A DNA stretch of 64,000 bases from Sepiola atlantica (GCA_963556195.1 OY744517.1:83093214-83157213); one strand, 5' to 3'. Shown: positions 44,443 through 55,397, counted from the stretch's first letter. The notes: a model not told the origin generated them from the sequence alone. Numbers and translations are program-made.

Positions 44443-45420
44443 TGGAACCTGATATTGACATTGGTGCTTGTCAGTATTCACATAATAATGCGAGTTAAAT
44501 TTAAAACATAATCACAATTAACTTTAAGTATAAATGTCCTTAAAAGTACTTTTGAATCCTCATAATACTTTAAAATGAGGTATTTATAAAAAATAAAATA
44601 AATAAATAAATATTTAATAGCTCCCTTCGGTATTTTGAATCATGTCTAGGTAACTATAAAATATTTTCGTTGTGAGTGACAAATTCCCCCCCCCCCCATA
44701 GTTTCGCATTTAATAGAAACTTACTACTTAAGTGAAAAATTCTGGGTAATTAAGCTTATCTTAGTATTGATGGAAACGATTTATAAAATACTAAACATCT
44801 TCCACCAAAACACCGAAGTATAACAATCTTAATAGTTGCTTGAATGGATGGCTGAGTCTATGAAACTAGCTCTAAACTGTTGAACTTAAAAGAGTTTCGT
44901 ATTTAAATGACCTAAATAGACATCTGAAGGCTAATTGATGTAATTTTACAAAGTAAAAAAAATTACCCTCAAGTGAATTAGACTTTTTATAAATAAATTA
45001 TAGAACTTATTAACTATTTTAAGAAACATTACTGAATTAAAATTTATAAATGTCCGCAGAATCTTTTACAATGCTTTACAAGGCTTTGAACGAAAAATTC
45101 AAAATGGCGTATTATTGGGTTCCCCCACGCGTGAGTTTGCTCTTTTTGTTTGATTTTGTTTGTTTTCACCCAAAAATGAACCACTATATAGTGTAGGTTT
45201 TTTCAAGACACTTTAATCCAAGAACTTTTTACTCTTTGTGAATTTTTCTGATGATTTTGTAATGTTGCAGAGACGATATTGACATAAAAATGTTGTTTGG
45301 CACAAGACAAATGAAACGGACCGTAAAAATATATCTCACAGAAATGTCATGTTTTTTGGAAATGTGAAAAAATAAAAATAATAAAATAAAACCATGGTTA
45401 TTGGAATATAATATGAACTG
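44443..45420. other. AT-rich stretch without recognised genes
   Basis: No coding signal. A C run lies at about 44687-44697. CTGATGA near 45249 is not followed by a hammerhead GAAA box. Confidence 0.45.
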
Positions 45421-45421
45421 A

Positions 45422-45423
<2 letters not shown>

Positions 45424-45505
<82 letters not shown>
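45424..45505 (+). repeat. (TA)n microsatellite
   Basis: About 40 TA units. A second tract of similar length lies at 45669-45740. Between them (about 45578-45650) is a possible degenerate tRNA-like head (AGCCGGATGTC and GGTACGAATGT). Confidence 0.95.
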
Positions 45506-45509
<4 letters not shown>

Positions 45510-45665
45510 ACTTCTTTGTAATATAGCAGGAAAAAATCCCAGCAGAGTGCTCGATTAATTGAGAATTAAAGTTAAAAATTAAGAGCCGGATGTCTAAGTC
45601 CTTCTGTGCTTGAAACCGACGGTACGAATGTTGTACTAATTTTTCTGTACCAAAATAAATAAATA

Positions 45666-45740
<75 letters not shown>

Positions 45741-45742
<2 letters not shown>

Positions 45743-46329
45743 TGTAACACAGATGGCTACGACAATATATGCATCTCAGCTTATGAAGTATCCTTTTCTT
45801 TTATCGATAAATAAATTTTTGAATACTTAAAAGAGACACAAAAAATCTTCTTTTTTGGATATTTGATAACTGTAATGAAAGAACACTTTAACTCGTTTCT
45901 CGTTTTCCGCTTATTTTCCTTTTTCACAAACTTCTCGATCTTCGTCTTCAGTTTCACAGGTGCGAACAATTTTGGTATTATTTCGCCCGTATTTACTTTC
46001 AAGGTAAATTTTCTCTGCACACACCGTAAAGTATTCCGAGTAAACAATCCGACTGTGTGGAAAGTTCCATAAGAATTAAATGAAAAGATACATTTTTTTT
46101 TCAATCATGCATTTTGCTTTAATTTTTACTGTTTTTTTTTCATTATTATTCTTTGCTTTCTGTAAGAAAAAAAAAAATAAAATGGTTAAAAATCTGTTTT
46201 TTATTTTACTTTTGAACATGGAAGACTTCTTGGTTTGGTTATAAGTCTTCATAGAAAGACTCTTGACGCTGACACTGAGTAAATGGTTTGAAAGAAACAT
46301 TCAGTTTTTACATGTGTCCTCGTAATTCT
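45741..46329. other. AT-rich stretch without recognised genes
   Basis: No coding signal or repeat recognised; several A and T runs. Confidence 0.4.
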
Positions 46330-46960
46330 ATGAGGGGCTTTGTCCGTCGGGTTGTCCGTGGATCTGTCGATCGGTATGTCAGTTCGAAATAGCATTTTCA
46401 TCATTAAATGGATAGATCTTATTTGAAATGCATCTAATGAGCCTCTGTCAATCAATCGGTCTGCCATGCTTAAGTTTGAAATAGTATTTTCATTGGTTTG
46501 TTATGCTTCAATATGAAATAACATTATTGTTGATCTGTCACATTTAAGTTTGGAATAGCATTATCGTCAGTCTGCCATGTTTAAGTATGAAATAGCATTT
46601 TCATAGGTCTGTCAAACTTAAGTTGTAAATATTATTTTTGTTGGTCTGTCATGCTTAAGTATGAAATAGCATTTTCATAGGTCAGTCACACTTAAGTATT
46701 AAATAGCATTTTCGTAGGTTTGTCACACTTATTAAATAGCATTTTCTTAGGTCTGTCACACTTGTGTTCGAAATAGAATTTTCTTTGTTCCCTCAAACTT
46801 TTACTTGTTCTCTCAGACTTAGGTTATAAATAGAATTCTTTTTGTTCTCTTATGCTTAAAATAAAATTTGGAAATAAAATTTTCCTTGTTCCTTCACACT
46901 TAAGTTTGAAATAGAATTTTCTTTGTTCTCTCATGCTTAAGTTTTTCTGGTGCTACCAGG
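46330..46960 (+). repeat. Diverged tandem repeat, TTTGAAATAGCATTTTC family
   Basis: More than ten diverged copies of a phrase of roughly 45 bp: AAATAGCATTTTCAT, then TCTGTCA, then CTTAAGT. Related phrases occur at 26640-27020 (minus) and 58290-58420. Confidence 0.75.
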
Positions 46961-47338
46961 TCAGTCAGTCTAAAAATATTGGCTTCCTGATCTAAAATGC
47001 ACCAAACATTGATGTTATTGTTTTCTTCCTTTCTCTTTGCAAAACTCAATCATGTTTTGCAAAGTCAAAAACAAAAAAAATTTTCCTCTACAAAACAACC
47101 AAACCAAACACGATGAATAAATATTTGAAGATATAAACAACTTGAAGCATAACTCTTCAGTGCGGCTAGACCAGTTAATGAGAACTTTTACCAAATTAAT
47201 AACCTGAAAAGGGTTGAATTGGCATTTTAATCTGATTGATTAAAAGGGTTAGCTCTTAATATGTTGGTGGTAAACCGCTTTAATCAATGGATTGATTCAG
47301 TTAGCAGTAAGTTTTTATTTATTTCATTTTTTTTTCAG
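46961..47338 (+). other. Intron sequence upstream of the C2 exon
   Basis: No repeat or gene recognised apart from the polypyrimidine tract and CAG acceptor immediately before 47339. Confidence 0.5.
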
Positions 47339-47501
47339 TGATAAATGGAACTAATTTGCCTGGCCTGGATTCCACTGGATTCAGTGATCCATATGTGATT
47401 TTGGCGTTGCAGCCTCGTTACTTATTCAAAGAAGTGAAGCCAAAGAGAACGAAGACTATATTCCAAAATCTGAATCCTGTTTTTAATGCGTCCTTTCAAT
47501 T
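47339..47501 (+). CDS. Internal exon of a C2-domain protein, BAIAP3/UNC13D-like
   Basis: A 163-bp segment with a strong acceptor (TTTTTTTTTCAG just before 47339) and donor (GTGAGT from 47502). Two bases complete a codon from the previous exon, then 53 codons and two bases follow. The peptide holds NLPGLDSTGFSDPYVILALQ, a C2 calcium-binding loop with Asp in LDSTGFSDP, then PRYLFKEVKPKRTKTIFQNL and NPVFNASFQL. The spacing P-R-x-L-F...K-R-T-K...L-N-P-V-F resembles the C2B domain of Munc13-4/BAIAP3-type exocytosis proteins, which bind membrane and SNAREs in vesicle priming. No adjacent exon was found, consistent with very long introns. Family assignment is from motif memory. Other C2 proteins remain possible. 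Confidence 0.75.
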
Positions 47502-48220
47502 GTGAGTTGACCATTCTTTTTCTCTATAGAATTTCACGTGTGATGAATCAGCAAGTTAGGACTTTTTGTTACTGGCTTCGTTCATACATTAGTTTCTTGC
47601 TTTTTTTTTTTTTAGAATCATGTACTCACAGAAGGAACCAGGTGAAAGTTGTCAACATCACCAATGCCAATGAAAGTGATGCAATGAATCTAACAGGACT
47701 CGAACATAGCATGCTTAGTCATTCCCTGTACCACCAACCCCATCACCTTCTCCTCTTCCTCTGTTTAACAGGGCAAGAAAAAGAATTAAAATTTAATTTA
47801 GAGCCTGGCAAGAAAACACTGAGGGAAAAGGATACACTTTACTGTAACTATAAAAAAAAATGAGCCATGTTTTGATAAAATTGATATCTATTAGCCAGCA
47901 AATCTCTCTTGCAGCAATCTCAATATATTTTTTTAAGTAAGTTTAGATTTGGGATCCCAATTTGCTGGAAAAAACAGGTTTAGCATAACACTATATTTTA
48001 TGTCAAAGTTGCACCAAATTTCACATGATGCAAACTTGGTATGTTGGATGTTAGAGAAGGGAGGGAACAAGTAAACTAATAGTACTACTGCCTTTAATAC
48101 TACTACTACGTTCCTCTACAAAACAACTCGAAAATGTATAACCTCCAAATATATTTGACTTCATGGTACTAAATTTAGCATAAAGTGCGCTTGGAATGTC
48201 GGGTATGTTATGGGAGAGGA
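47502..48220 (+). other. Downstream intron, unassigned
   Basis: The open frame at 47486-47863 is out of frame with the C2 exon and looks random. CTACTA runs appear near 48085 and from 48225. Confidence 0.45.
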
Positions 48221-48224
48221 TTTA

Positions 48225-48258
48225 AATACTACTACTACTACTACTACTACTACTGATA

Positions 48259-48308
<50 letters not shown>

Positions 48309-48309
48309 A
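48225..48309 (+). repeat. (CTA)n and (GAT)n microsatellite
   Basis: About nine CTA units followed by about 16 GAT/ATG units. No LINE C-terminus was recognised upstream, unlike the GAT tail at 26596. Confidence 0.95.
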
Positions 48310-50010
48310 AAAAACAAATTTGGCATAAAGAGCTGTAAATGTAAAAAATGAAGAATAATAATTATGATACAACATAAACCATCGTTCACAGGAGCTGGAC
48401 TAAGTGCAACTTTTTTAGCAGTTTTTTGGCTTAAGAATCAACACTTCCCTTCAACTGTGGGCAAAATAGTATGGGATATATAGGATATGGGCTAATTCTC
48501 AGTTTCTGGTATCATGAAACCAACCCCCAGGAATTGGATAACAATGTGGAATTTAAACATAGCTAAGCCGAGTTCAAAAGCTTTTTAACTTGCACTGTAA
48601 CACCAATGTGAAAGGTATGACTCCCCTCCAGCTTTTGTTTAATATATCGTTTACAGTGAATTATTTCTAATAGGTATTGTATTTTGGTATTAAATAACAC
48701 AAAAATGGGTGACATGCCATAAAAATAGAAAAAACAAAAAACAAAATGTACGGCAAAAGGCAGCGCCCTAAATATGCTATGTTACATCTATGTTACAATA
48801 GGTTATGGGCCTAGAGCAGACAAAAAGTGTTTAAAATAACAAACAAGCAAACTTGAATACTGTCAGTATGTTTTCCAATGTAAAATGTATTCATAACATT
48901 GTGTACTATTAGTAGTAGTATTAAAGACAGTAGCAGTAGTACTAGTAGTATAATTGCCCCCTCCCCTCTATAACATCCTACACTGAGCCAACGAACACAC
49001 TACAGGAGTGAAGGAAAGACATGTTAGCGTAAAAAATATTGATGTAAACAATAATAAGAAGGATTACAAAAAGATGGAAATATATTTTTTTGCAGGTGTT
49101 GATATTCAAGATTATCATATCTTAAATTATTTGATTTTAATCTTAATATAAAATGTAAAAAGTCAAGTGACTGCTGCTCGTCTATATTGTATTGATTTTA
49201 TGTTGGACTTTTGAAAAGAGATTTCATTCCAAATATTGGGTCCTTAATTTTAGTTCCTCTTCTAGTAAAATAAAAATGGAGAAAAATTGAATGTAAGGTT
49301 AAAGATATGATCTAAACGAATAAATGCGAAAGTTTTTTTCATTTATCACTCATATATTATAATCAAAACGGGTTGCTGTTATTTAAATCAATGATACAAC
49401 AAAAGATTTTGATATTCTGTATATATAGTGAATATAAAAGATTAAGAGAGAATCTGTTGACTGCCTAATTAGCATAACTATTTTTTAAACCGTTAATTAT
49501 TAATTAATGTTTAGTATTATTATTTTGGAATTGCATTAGCTTTTGTTGGCTATCTATATGCAATAGTTTCGTCTATATTAACAGTAATTAATTAAAGTTA
49601 TTTAATAAATACATCGGAAAAATATCTAAACACCTTCATTTTTAACTCCATGCGCTCACTGACGACCTTACCAGCGAGGCAGAAGCGAGAAAGGAGATGG
49701 GGATTATATCGCATAAATTTATTTTTTTTCATTTGTTTACAAATTTACGATACTAGTAACCTGGAGAACTCGATTTTTATGGAAGAGTATTGCAATACGC
49801 TACGTGGAAACCATCATTTCCTTTACCAGAATGCTGCACCCATATATATATATATTTTTTTTTGATTTTGATTTTGATTTTAAGATTTTGATTCTTAACG
49901 GTCCCAACCACGTGACTTTCCAAATTTTGAAATTGTTAATTTCTTTTCTTTTTTCTCCATTTCATTCTTTCCAAATATGATCTAAGGTTAAGATCGGATT
50001 CTAACTCTAC
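48310..50010. other. AT-rich stretch without recognised genes
   Basis: No coding signals. A TAGTAG run lies near 48910. A GATTTT repeat lies at about 49864-49885. Confidence 0.4.
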
Positions 50011-50057
50011 CTGATGAGATCTCAGTTTATAATAGCTGTTGATCGATAACATCGACA
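50011..50057 (+). ncRNA. Degenerate hammerhead-like motif
   Basis: CTGATGA (50011-50017), stem II GATC/GATC with inner CAG/CTG, then GATAA in place of GAAA, and a clear helix III (CAT/ATG, loop CGAC). The cleavage pyrimidine-containing triplet is changed to GCC and helix I does not pair. A relic. A (TA)n tract begins about 50 bp downstream. Confidence 0.4.
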
Positions 50058-50101
50058 TGCCAGTGTCGCAGATTTTGTACGTGTTTGTGTAAATAAAAAT
50101 A

Positions 50102-50105
<4 letters not shown>

Positions 50106-50145
<40 letters not shown>
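50106..50145 (+). repeat. (TA)n microsatellite
   Basis: About 20 TA units. Further tracts lie at about 50616-50662 and 50843-50894. Confidence 0.95.
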
Positions 50146-50149
<4 letters not shown>

Positions 50150-50264
50150 AAATATTGTCATCCACAGACAGCTATTTCGTAGTTTCATGACTCATGACTA
50201 GACATAGTAAGCGATATAATTTCCTCTACTCCTGTAGTGTGTTCGTTAGTTCTGTAATTTTTTT

Positions 50265-50460
50265 TATATTAATGAGTCCCTGCTTATTAAGGTCCAGAGG
50301 CCACTCAAGGATAACGGTTAATGCTTGTCTGTTGGATGATAAACAACACCACGAGAGGATTGAAAATGATGGGTGGAATTTGATGATTTTTGTAACATCG
50401 AACTTGAAAACGACCATGTTGCAGTCATCTGAGAAGCAATGATCATATAAGATGGCATTG
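50265..50460. repeat. Dispersed repeat shared with 30360-30700
   Basis: See the copy at 30360: GAGTCCCTGCTTATTAAGG and CCACTCAAGGATAA are shared. It is non-coding. Confidence 0.45.
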
Positions 50461-50614
50461 TTGACCAAATCATTATTGTACTCGACGAAGGAGTTAAACC
50501 GAATAATGCAAATTATAGCGATTTCATAGACAAGACTTTCTTTAAATCGTACATGTCAAAGGAGGAAGAGGACTGGTAAGTATAGAAGACTGTGTGGACG
50601 ACACTAAAAAAGAG

Positions 50615-50667
<53 letters not shown>

Positions 50668-50838
50668 TCTTACATAACAGCAAGTGTGGTGTTAGCTGTT
50701 TGTGTGTTGTCCGGATGATTATTAAAATCATTTATTTAATATTTCGGGAAAAGAAACTTCCCTTTGTCAAAACTAATAAACACCAGAGGAAAACTCTGTC
50801 TGTGCAGAGAATCTACCAAAATGGATGCCAGAAGACAG

Positions 50839-50894
<56 letters not shown>

Positions 50895-50898
<4 letters not shown>

Positions 50899-51055
50899 GC
50901 CGAGCGGTTAAAGACGTTGGATTTGAGTTGAAAAATACTTGTAGTCCAGGGTTTCGAATCGCATGACCGGTAGTGAATAGTCATATCTCTATGCTGAAGA
51001 GCCCAGATTGAAAAAAGGACGAAACGTATACGTACATAGATAATAAACAATAACA
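50895..51055 (+). mobile_element. tRNA-derived SINE with a hammerhead 3' part
   Basis: The head has A-box GCCGAGCGGTTAAAGACG (50899-50916) and B-box GGGTTTCGAATCGC (50949-50962), the normal layout of a tRNA-type polymerase III promoter. Directly after comes GCATGACCGGTAG, shared with the SINE at 59686 (CTATGACCGGTGG), then a hammerhead motif (50988-51040) and an AATAA-rich tail. (TA)n tracts lie on both sides. Confidence 0.7.
50988..51040 (+). ncRNA. Hammerhead ribozyme motif at the SINE 3' part
   Basis: Helix I is TCTATG (50988-50993) with CATAGA (51035-51040), six perfect pairs. The core is CTGAAGA (50994-51000). Stem II is weak (GCCC with GGAC, one mismatch) with a 12-nt loop. Then GAAA (51021-51024), helix III CGT/ACG (51025-51032), and GTA with cleavage predicted after 51034. 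All invariant core bases are present; weak stem II is the main doubt. Confidence 0.62.
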
Positions 51056-51057
51056 AA

Positions 51058-51061
<4 letters not shown>

Positions 51062-51097
<36 letters not shown>
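51062..51097 (+). repeat. (TA)n microsatellite
   Basis: Separates the SINE from the perfect palindrome that follows. Confidence 0.9.
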
Positions 51098-51101
<4 letters not shown>

Positions 51102-51241
51102 TGTTGGTGATTTTATTATTCCATTAATTGCGACAAAATATATCCTGTTTCATTAGCGCCCACAAAGAGCTCTTTGTGGGCGCTAATGAAACAGGATATA
51201 TTTTGTCGCAATTAATGGAATAATAAAATCACCAACAAAAA
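51098..51241. repeat. Perfect 144-bp palindrome
   Basis: Two 72-bp arms meet without spacer at AGAGCTCT (centre between 51169 and 51170). No mismatch was seen across the arms. No coding content. It lies directly after a (TA)n tract. Confidence 0.93.
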
Positions 51242-51353
51242 AATATATTTTGCTCTGAATTTTCATTGAGCACTCTCATAAACCCGGTTTCAACTTCCTT
51301 CGGATTTATACCCCCTGGATATTTGTAACAAGTTAATTATATATATACCCTCC

Positions 51354-51420
51354 ATACTTTATTTATACCAACCTCTTCCAATTTAAAGCTTGATGAAGGA
51401 GGTTGGTATAAATAAAGTAT
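51354..51420. repeat. Foldback with 22-bp perfect arms
   Basis: The left arm (51354-51375, ATACTTTATTTATACCAACC plus TC) is the reverse complement of 51399-51420, with a 23-nt loop. A (TA)n tract follows at 51439-51476. Confidence 0.88.
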
Positions 51421-51433
51421 ATATATTTTCCCA

Positions 51434-51479
<46 letters not shown>

Positions 51480-52240
51480 GAGAGAGAAAAGGGGGAGAGA
51501 GAGACTATAGAAATACCAATAGAATAACTAAATATTAGCTAAGATAAATAAAGAGGAATTCTTTTTAATTCATAATGAAGCTGGAAGAGAAATCTAAGTT
51601 GAATTTGATAGAAGAGATAAAACGAAAAGAAAACCCGTACAATTATGGAAAATGTGTGTGTAGAGAAATGAAGAGTGAATTTGCGAGAGAAAAACTAAAA
51701 GAAATTAGAAAGACTAAGAGGAACAAGAGAGAAGGGACAAAGAAGGAGTGAATTCAATGCCTTTAGATTCATTGTAATTCTTCGTACACAAAAAGAATTG
51801 AAATGGTACATCGTTAACTCGTTTAGTCAATAATGTCTTCTCATTGGCGGAATATTCTGAAAGAAACTAAAAGATAGAAAAAAAAGGTTTGTTTGCATTG
51901 GTTCATTATGGCTTCATCGAGCGTCAATTATTGATTAAATTATTGAATAAAATAATGTAGGATGGGTCAAGGAGGCAATGGTTGAGCGGAACACATGACA
52001 GTTTAGATTCTTAAGACAGACGAGAGAAAGACAGGAGGTTACTGACAGGGTATCTGTCATCTTTCTTTTTTGTTTAATAGTATTATTATATGTATGCTGA
52101 TTAGGAAGTACGAATTGCATCCCTTTGTACATATATGACTTTGTGTGATTATTTATTTATTAAGCAGTCATTAATAAAATGTTCTTATTGATAACTTATC
52201 TTATGTTGGTTTATGACTTCCCACCTATTAGATTATTAAA
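51480..52240. other. Unassigned AT-rich stretch
   Basis: Purine-rich (GAGAGA, AAGAAAG) at first, then AT-rich. No gene recognised. Confidence 0.4.
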
Positions 52241-52242
52241 TA

Positions 52243-52280
<38 letters not shown>

Positions 52281-52282
<2 letters not shown>

Positions 52283-52395
52283 TCCACTACAGACGGTTTA
52301 GCTGTATCACAGCTCTTCAGTGCCTCAAGCCGGGATTGAAACCAAACCGTCGAGCTGACAGTCGGCGCCTCTACCCATGCGCTATCAACAGACAC
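52281..52395 (-). mobile_element. tRNA-derived SINE with hammerhead-like 3' part
   Basis: On the minus strand the head has A-box TAGCGCATGGGTAGAGGCG (about 52367-52385) and B-box GGTTTCAATCCCGG (about 52330-52343). The 3' part carries the core CTGAAGA (52314-52320), stem II GCTG/CAGC (52301-52313) and TAAA in place of GAAA, with helix III collapsed to CCG and GTC. It ends in TGTAGTGGATG at a (TA)n tract. The order matches the SINE at 50895. The ribozyme part is decayed. Confidence 0.65.
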
Positions 52396-52644
52396 TGACT
52401 GAATGTAAGTGATATCTCAATGTAAATATTGTCAAGTGCCGGGAGCTCGAATTAGTTTTACCCAATGAGCTATGTCTTACAGCTAATGGCAGTTGGCGAT
52501 ATCCTTACAAATAAGCTCTACCCAGAAAAAGGGAGCTTTATATAGTCATCCACATACAGACTGTTCTGCTATATATATATATATATATACTGAGCCGACG
52601 TAATGGCGAAATACGTGTTCGTGGATTACTATTTTATCTATAAG

Positions 52645-52685
<41 letters not shown>
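52396..52685. other. Mixed stretch between (TA)n tracts
   Basis: ATCCACATACAGACTG at about 52552-52567 is the reverse of the hammerhead-tail ending seen at 52281, so a further SINE tail is likely here. Two (TA)n tracts (about 52572-52590 and 52650-52684) follow. Confidence 0.4.
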
Positions 52686-52689
<4 letters not shown>

Positions 52690-53922
52690 ATATTGTTCGT
52701 TCTTTTTTTTTTTTTTAAGCATTGAATAAAATGTAATAAAATGACGTAAGAAGCCCTTTTTAACAATGCGTGAAAGAATTTATTTCTTTTTTTTCTTTTT
52801 CCAATCAATTTCGAAGTCTACAAACTTCATCTTCAGGGATGTATTTTTTTTTTTTTTATAAAATAAACAAACTTTTACTTTTGTTTACAAGTAGCATCGA
52901 GATGGTGTGACGCTCTCCGCCAAGATGGAAAAGGGCGGAAGTGAAAAATATTAAGAACGATTATGCCAGGGGCAAGCCGGGAGTTATAAAGATATTGTTC
53001 GTTCTTTTTTTTTTTTTTAAGCATTGAATAAAATGTAATAAAATGACGTAAGAAGCCCTTTTTAACAATGCGTGAAAGAATTTATTTCTTTTTTTTCTTT
53101 TTCCAATCAATTTCGAAGTCTACAAACTTCATCTTCAGGGATGTATTTTTTTTTTTTTTATAAAATAAACAAACTTTTACTTTTGTTTACAAGTAGCATC
53201 GAGATGGTGTGACGCTCTCCGCCAAGATGGAAAAGGGCGGAAGTGAAAAATATTAAGAACGATTATGCCAGGGGCAAGCCGGGAGTTATAAAGATATTGT
53301 TCGTTCTTTTTTTTTTTTTTTAAGCATTGAATAAAATGTAATAAAATGACGTAAGAAGCCCTTTTTAACAATGCGTGAAAGAATTTATTTCTTTTTTTTC
53401 TTTTTCCAATCAATTTCGAAGTCTACAAACTTCATCTTCAGGGATGTATTTTTTTTTTTTTATAAAATAAACAAACTTTTACTTTTGTTTACAAGTAGCA
53501 TCGAGATGGTGTGACGCTCTCCGCCAAGATGGAAAAGGGCGGAAGTGAAAAATATTAAGAACGATTATGCCAGGGGCAAGCCGGGAGTTATAAAGATATT
53601 GTTCGTTCTTTTTTTTTTTTTTTAAGCATTGAATAAAATGTAATAAAATGACGTAAGAAGCCCTTTTTAACAATGCGTGAAAGAATTTATTTCTTTTTTT
53701 TCTTTTTCCAATCAATTTCGAAGTCTACAAACTTCATCTTCAGGGATGTATTTTTTTTTTTTTTATAAAATAAACAAACTTTTACTTTTGTTTACAAGTA
53801 GCATCGAGATGGTGTGACGCTCTCCGCCAAGATGGAAAAGGGCGGAAGTGAAAAATATTAAGAACGATTATGCCAGGGGCAAGCCGGGAGTTATAAAGAT
53901 ATTGTTCGTTCTTTTTTTTTTT
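52686..53922 (-). repeat. 302-bp tandem array, minus-oriented half
   Basis: Four full units and a truncated fifth start at 52686, 52988, 53290, 53592 and 53895 (period 302-303). Units are nearly identical, differing in homopolymer length. On the minus strand each unit carries a hammerhead-like block (for example 52800-52838): CCCTGAAGATGAAG, loop, ACTTCGAAA, TTGATTGG. The 78-residue frames in the array are incidental. The array starts at a (TA)n tract. Confidence 0.95.
52800..52838 (-). ncRNA. Hammerhead-like block, one per 302-bp monomer
   Basis: Minus strand: TCC, core CTGAAGA, one extra T, stem II GAAGT/ACTTC with loop TTGTAG, GAAA, then TTGATT and GGA that pairs with the starting TCC. 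Core and GAAA are intact, but helix III is reduced to about one pair, helix I is three pairs, and the extra T lies between core and stem II. Equivalent blocks occur in every full monomer, on the plus strand to the right of 53923 (for example 54050-54087). Activity is doubtful. Confidence 0.42.
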
Positions 53923-55045
53923 ATAATCGTTCTTAATATTTTTCACTTCCGCCCTTTTCCATCTTGGCGGAGAGCGTCACACCATCTCGATGCTACTTGT
54001 AAACAAAAGTAAAAGTTTGTTTATTTTATAAAAAAAAAAAAAAATACATCCCTGAAGATGAAGTTTGTAGACTTCGAAATTGATTGGAAAAAGAAAAAAA
54101 AGAAATAAATTCTTTCACGCATTGTTAAAAAGGGCTTCTTACGTCATTTTATTACATTTTATTCAATGCTTAAAAAAAAAAAAAAAGAACGAACAATATC
54201 TTTATAACTCCCGGCTTGCCCCTGGCATAATCGTTCTTAATATTTTTCACTTCCGCCCTTTTCCATCTTGGCGGAGAGCGTCACACCATCTCGATGCTAC
54301 TTGTAAACAAAAGTAAAAGTTTGTTTATTTTATAAAAAAAAAAAAATACATCCCTGAAGATGAAGTTTGTAGACTTCGAAATTGATTGGAAAAAGAAAAA
54401 AAAGAAATAAATTCTTTCACGCATTGTTAAAAAGGGCTTCTTACGTCATTTTATTCAATGCTTAAAAAAAAAAAAAAGAACGAACAATATCTTTATAACT
54501 CCCGGCTTGCCCCTGGCATAATCGTTCTTAATATTTTTCACTTCCGCCCTTTTCCATCTTGGCGGAGAGCGTCACACCATCTCGATGCTACTTGTAAACA
54601 AAAGTAAAAGTTTGTTTATTTTATAAAAAAAAAAAAAATACATCCCTGAAGATGAAGTTTGTAGACTTCGAAATTGATTGGAAAAAGAAAAAAAAGAAAT
54701 AAATTCTTTCACGCATTGTTAAAAAGGGCTTCTTACGTCATTTTATTACATTTTATTCAATGCTTAAAAATAAAAAAAAGAACGAACAATATCTTTATAA
54801 CTCCCGGCTTGCCCCTGGCATAATCGTTCTTAATATTTTTCACTTCCGCCCTTTTCCATCTTGGCGGAGAGCGTCACACCATCTCGATGCTACTTGTAAA
54901 CAAAAGTAAAAGTTTGTTTATTTTATAAAAAAAAAAAAAATACATCCCTGAAGATGAAGTTTGTAGACTTCGAAATTGATTGGAAAAAGAAAAAAAAGAA
55001 ATAAATTCTTTCACGCATTGTTAAAAAGGGCTTCTTACGTCATTT

Positions 55046-55048
<3 letters not shown>
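53923..55048 (+). repeat. 302-bp tandem array, plus-oriented half
   Basis: The orientation flips at about 53923 after a shortened T run. Units start at about 53923, 54228, 54518 and 54820; the last is truncated at ACGTCATTTTATTA, where (TA)n begins. One unit lacks about 12 bp (a repeated ATTACATTTT block). The two halves form an inverted repeat of more than 1 kb per arm. Confidence 0.94.

Positions 55049-55091
<43 letters not shown>
55049..55091 (+). repeat. (TA)n microsatellite
   Basis: Right border of the inverted array, matching the (TA)n at its left border. Confidence 0.95.
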
Positions 55092-55092
<1 letters not shown>

Positions 55093-55150
55093 GTTAGATG
55101 GAAAGATATCCAATAGTGCTCGATTATTCTGTAAGAGCGCATTATTTATT

Positions 55151-55363
55151 CATAAATTTTACAGAAGTTTACATCTCATGGTACCAATAGTTTTGTAAAT
55201 AAACCGGAGTCTGGTGAAAAACCTGAGTTTAAATCAGCTTTATCGCTCGTCAGCCATAGAAAAAATGGCTGACGACAATGAAACGGATTTAAACCCAGGT
55301 TTTAATCAGGCTTTGGTTTATTCATTAAACCATTGGTACCATGAAATGTAAACTTCTGTAAAA

Positions 55364-55368
<5 letters not shown>
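55151..55368. repeat. Imperfect foldback, arms about 105 bp
   Basis: The left arm (55151-55258) and right arm (55265-55368) are imperfect inverted copies meeting at GTCAGCCAT/ATGGCTGAC. CTGACGA followed by GAAAC in the right arm, and CTGACGAGCGATAAAGC in the reversed left arm, recall a hammerhead core with a lost stem. A (TA)n tract follows directly. Confidence 0.8.

Positions 55369-55395
<27 letters not shown>

Positions 55396-55397
<2 letters not shown>

Noticed and set aside
45249..45290. CTGATGA as a further hammerhead core
   Set aside because: No GAAA box, paired stem II or closing helix is found downstream.
45229..45750. 173-residue frame with Ile-Tyr runs
   Set aside because: (TA)n read as codons. 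The same applies to Ile-Tyr frames at 34191, 50592, 50736 and 57330.
47486..47863. 125-residue frame overlapping the C2 exon end
   Set aside because: It is out of frame with the C2 domain, crosses the donor site and shows no domain signal.
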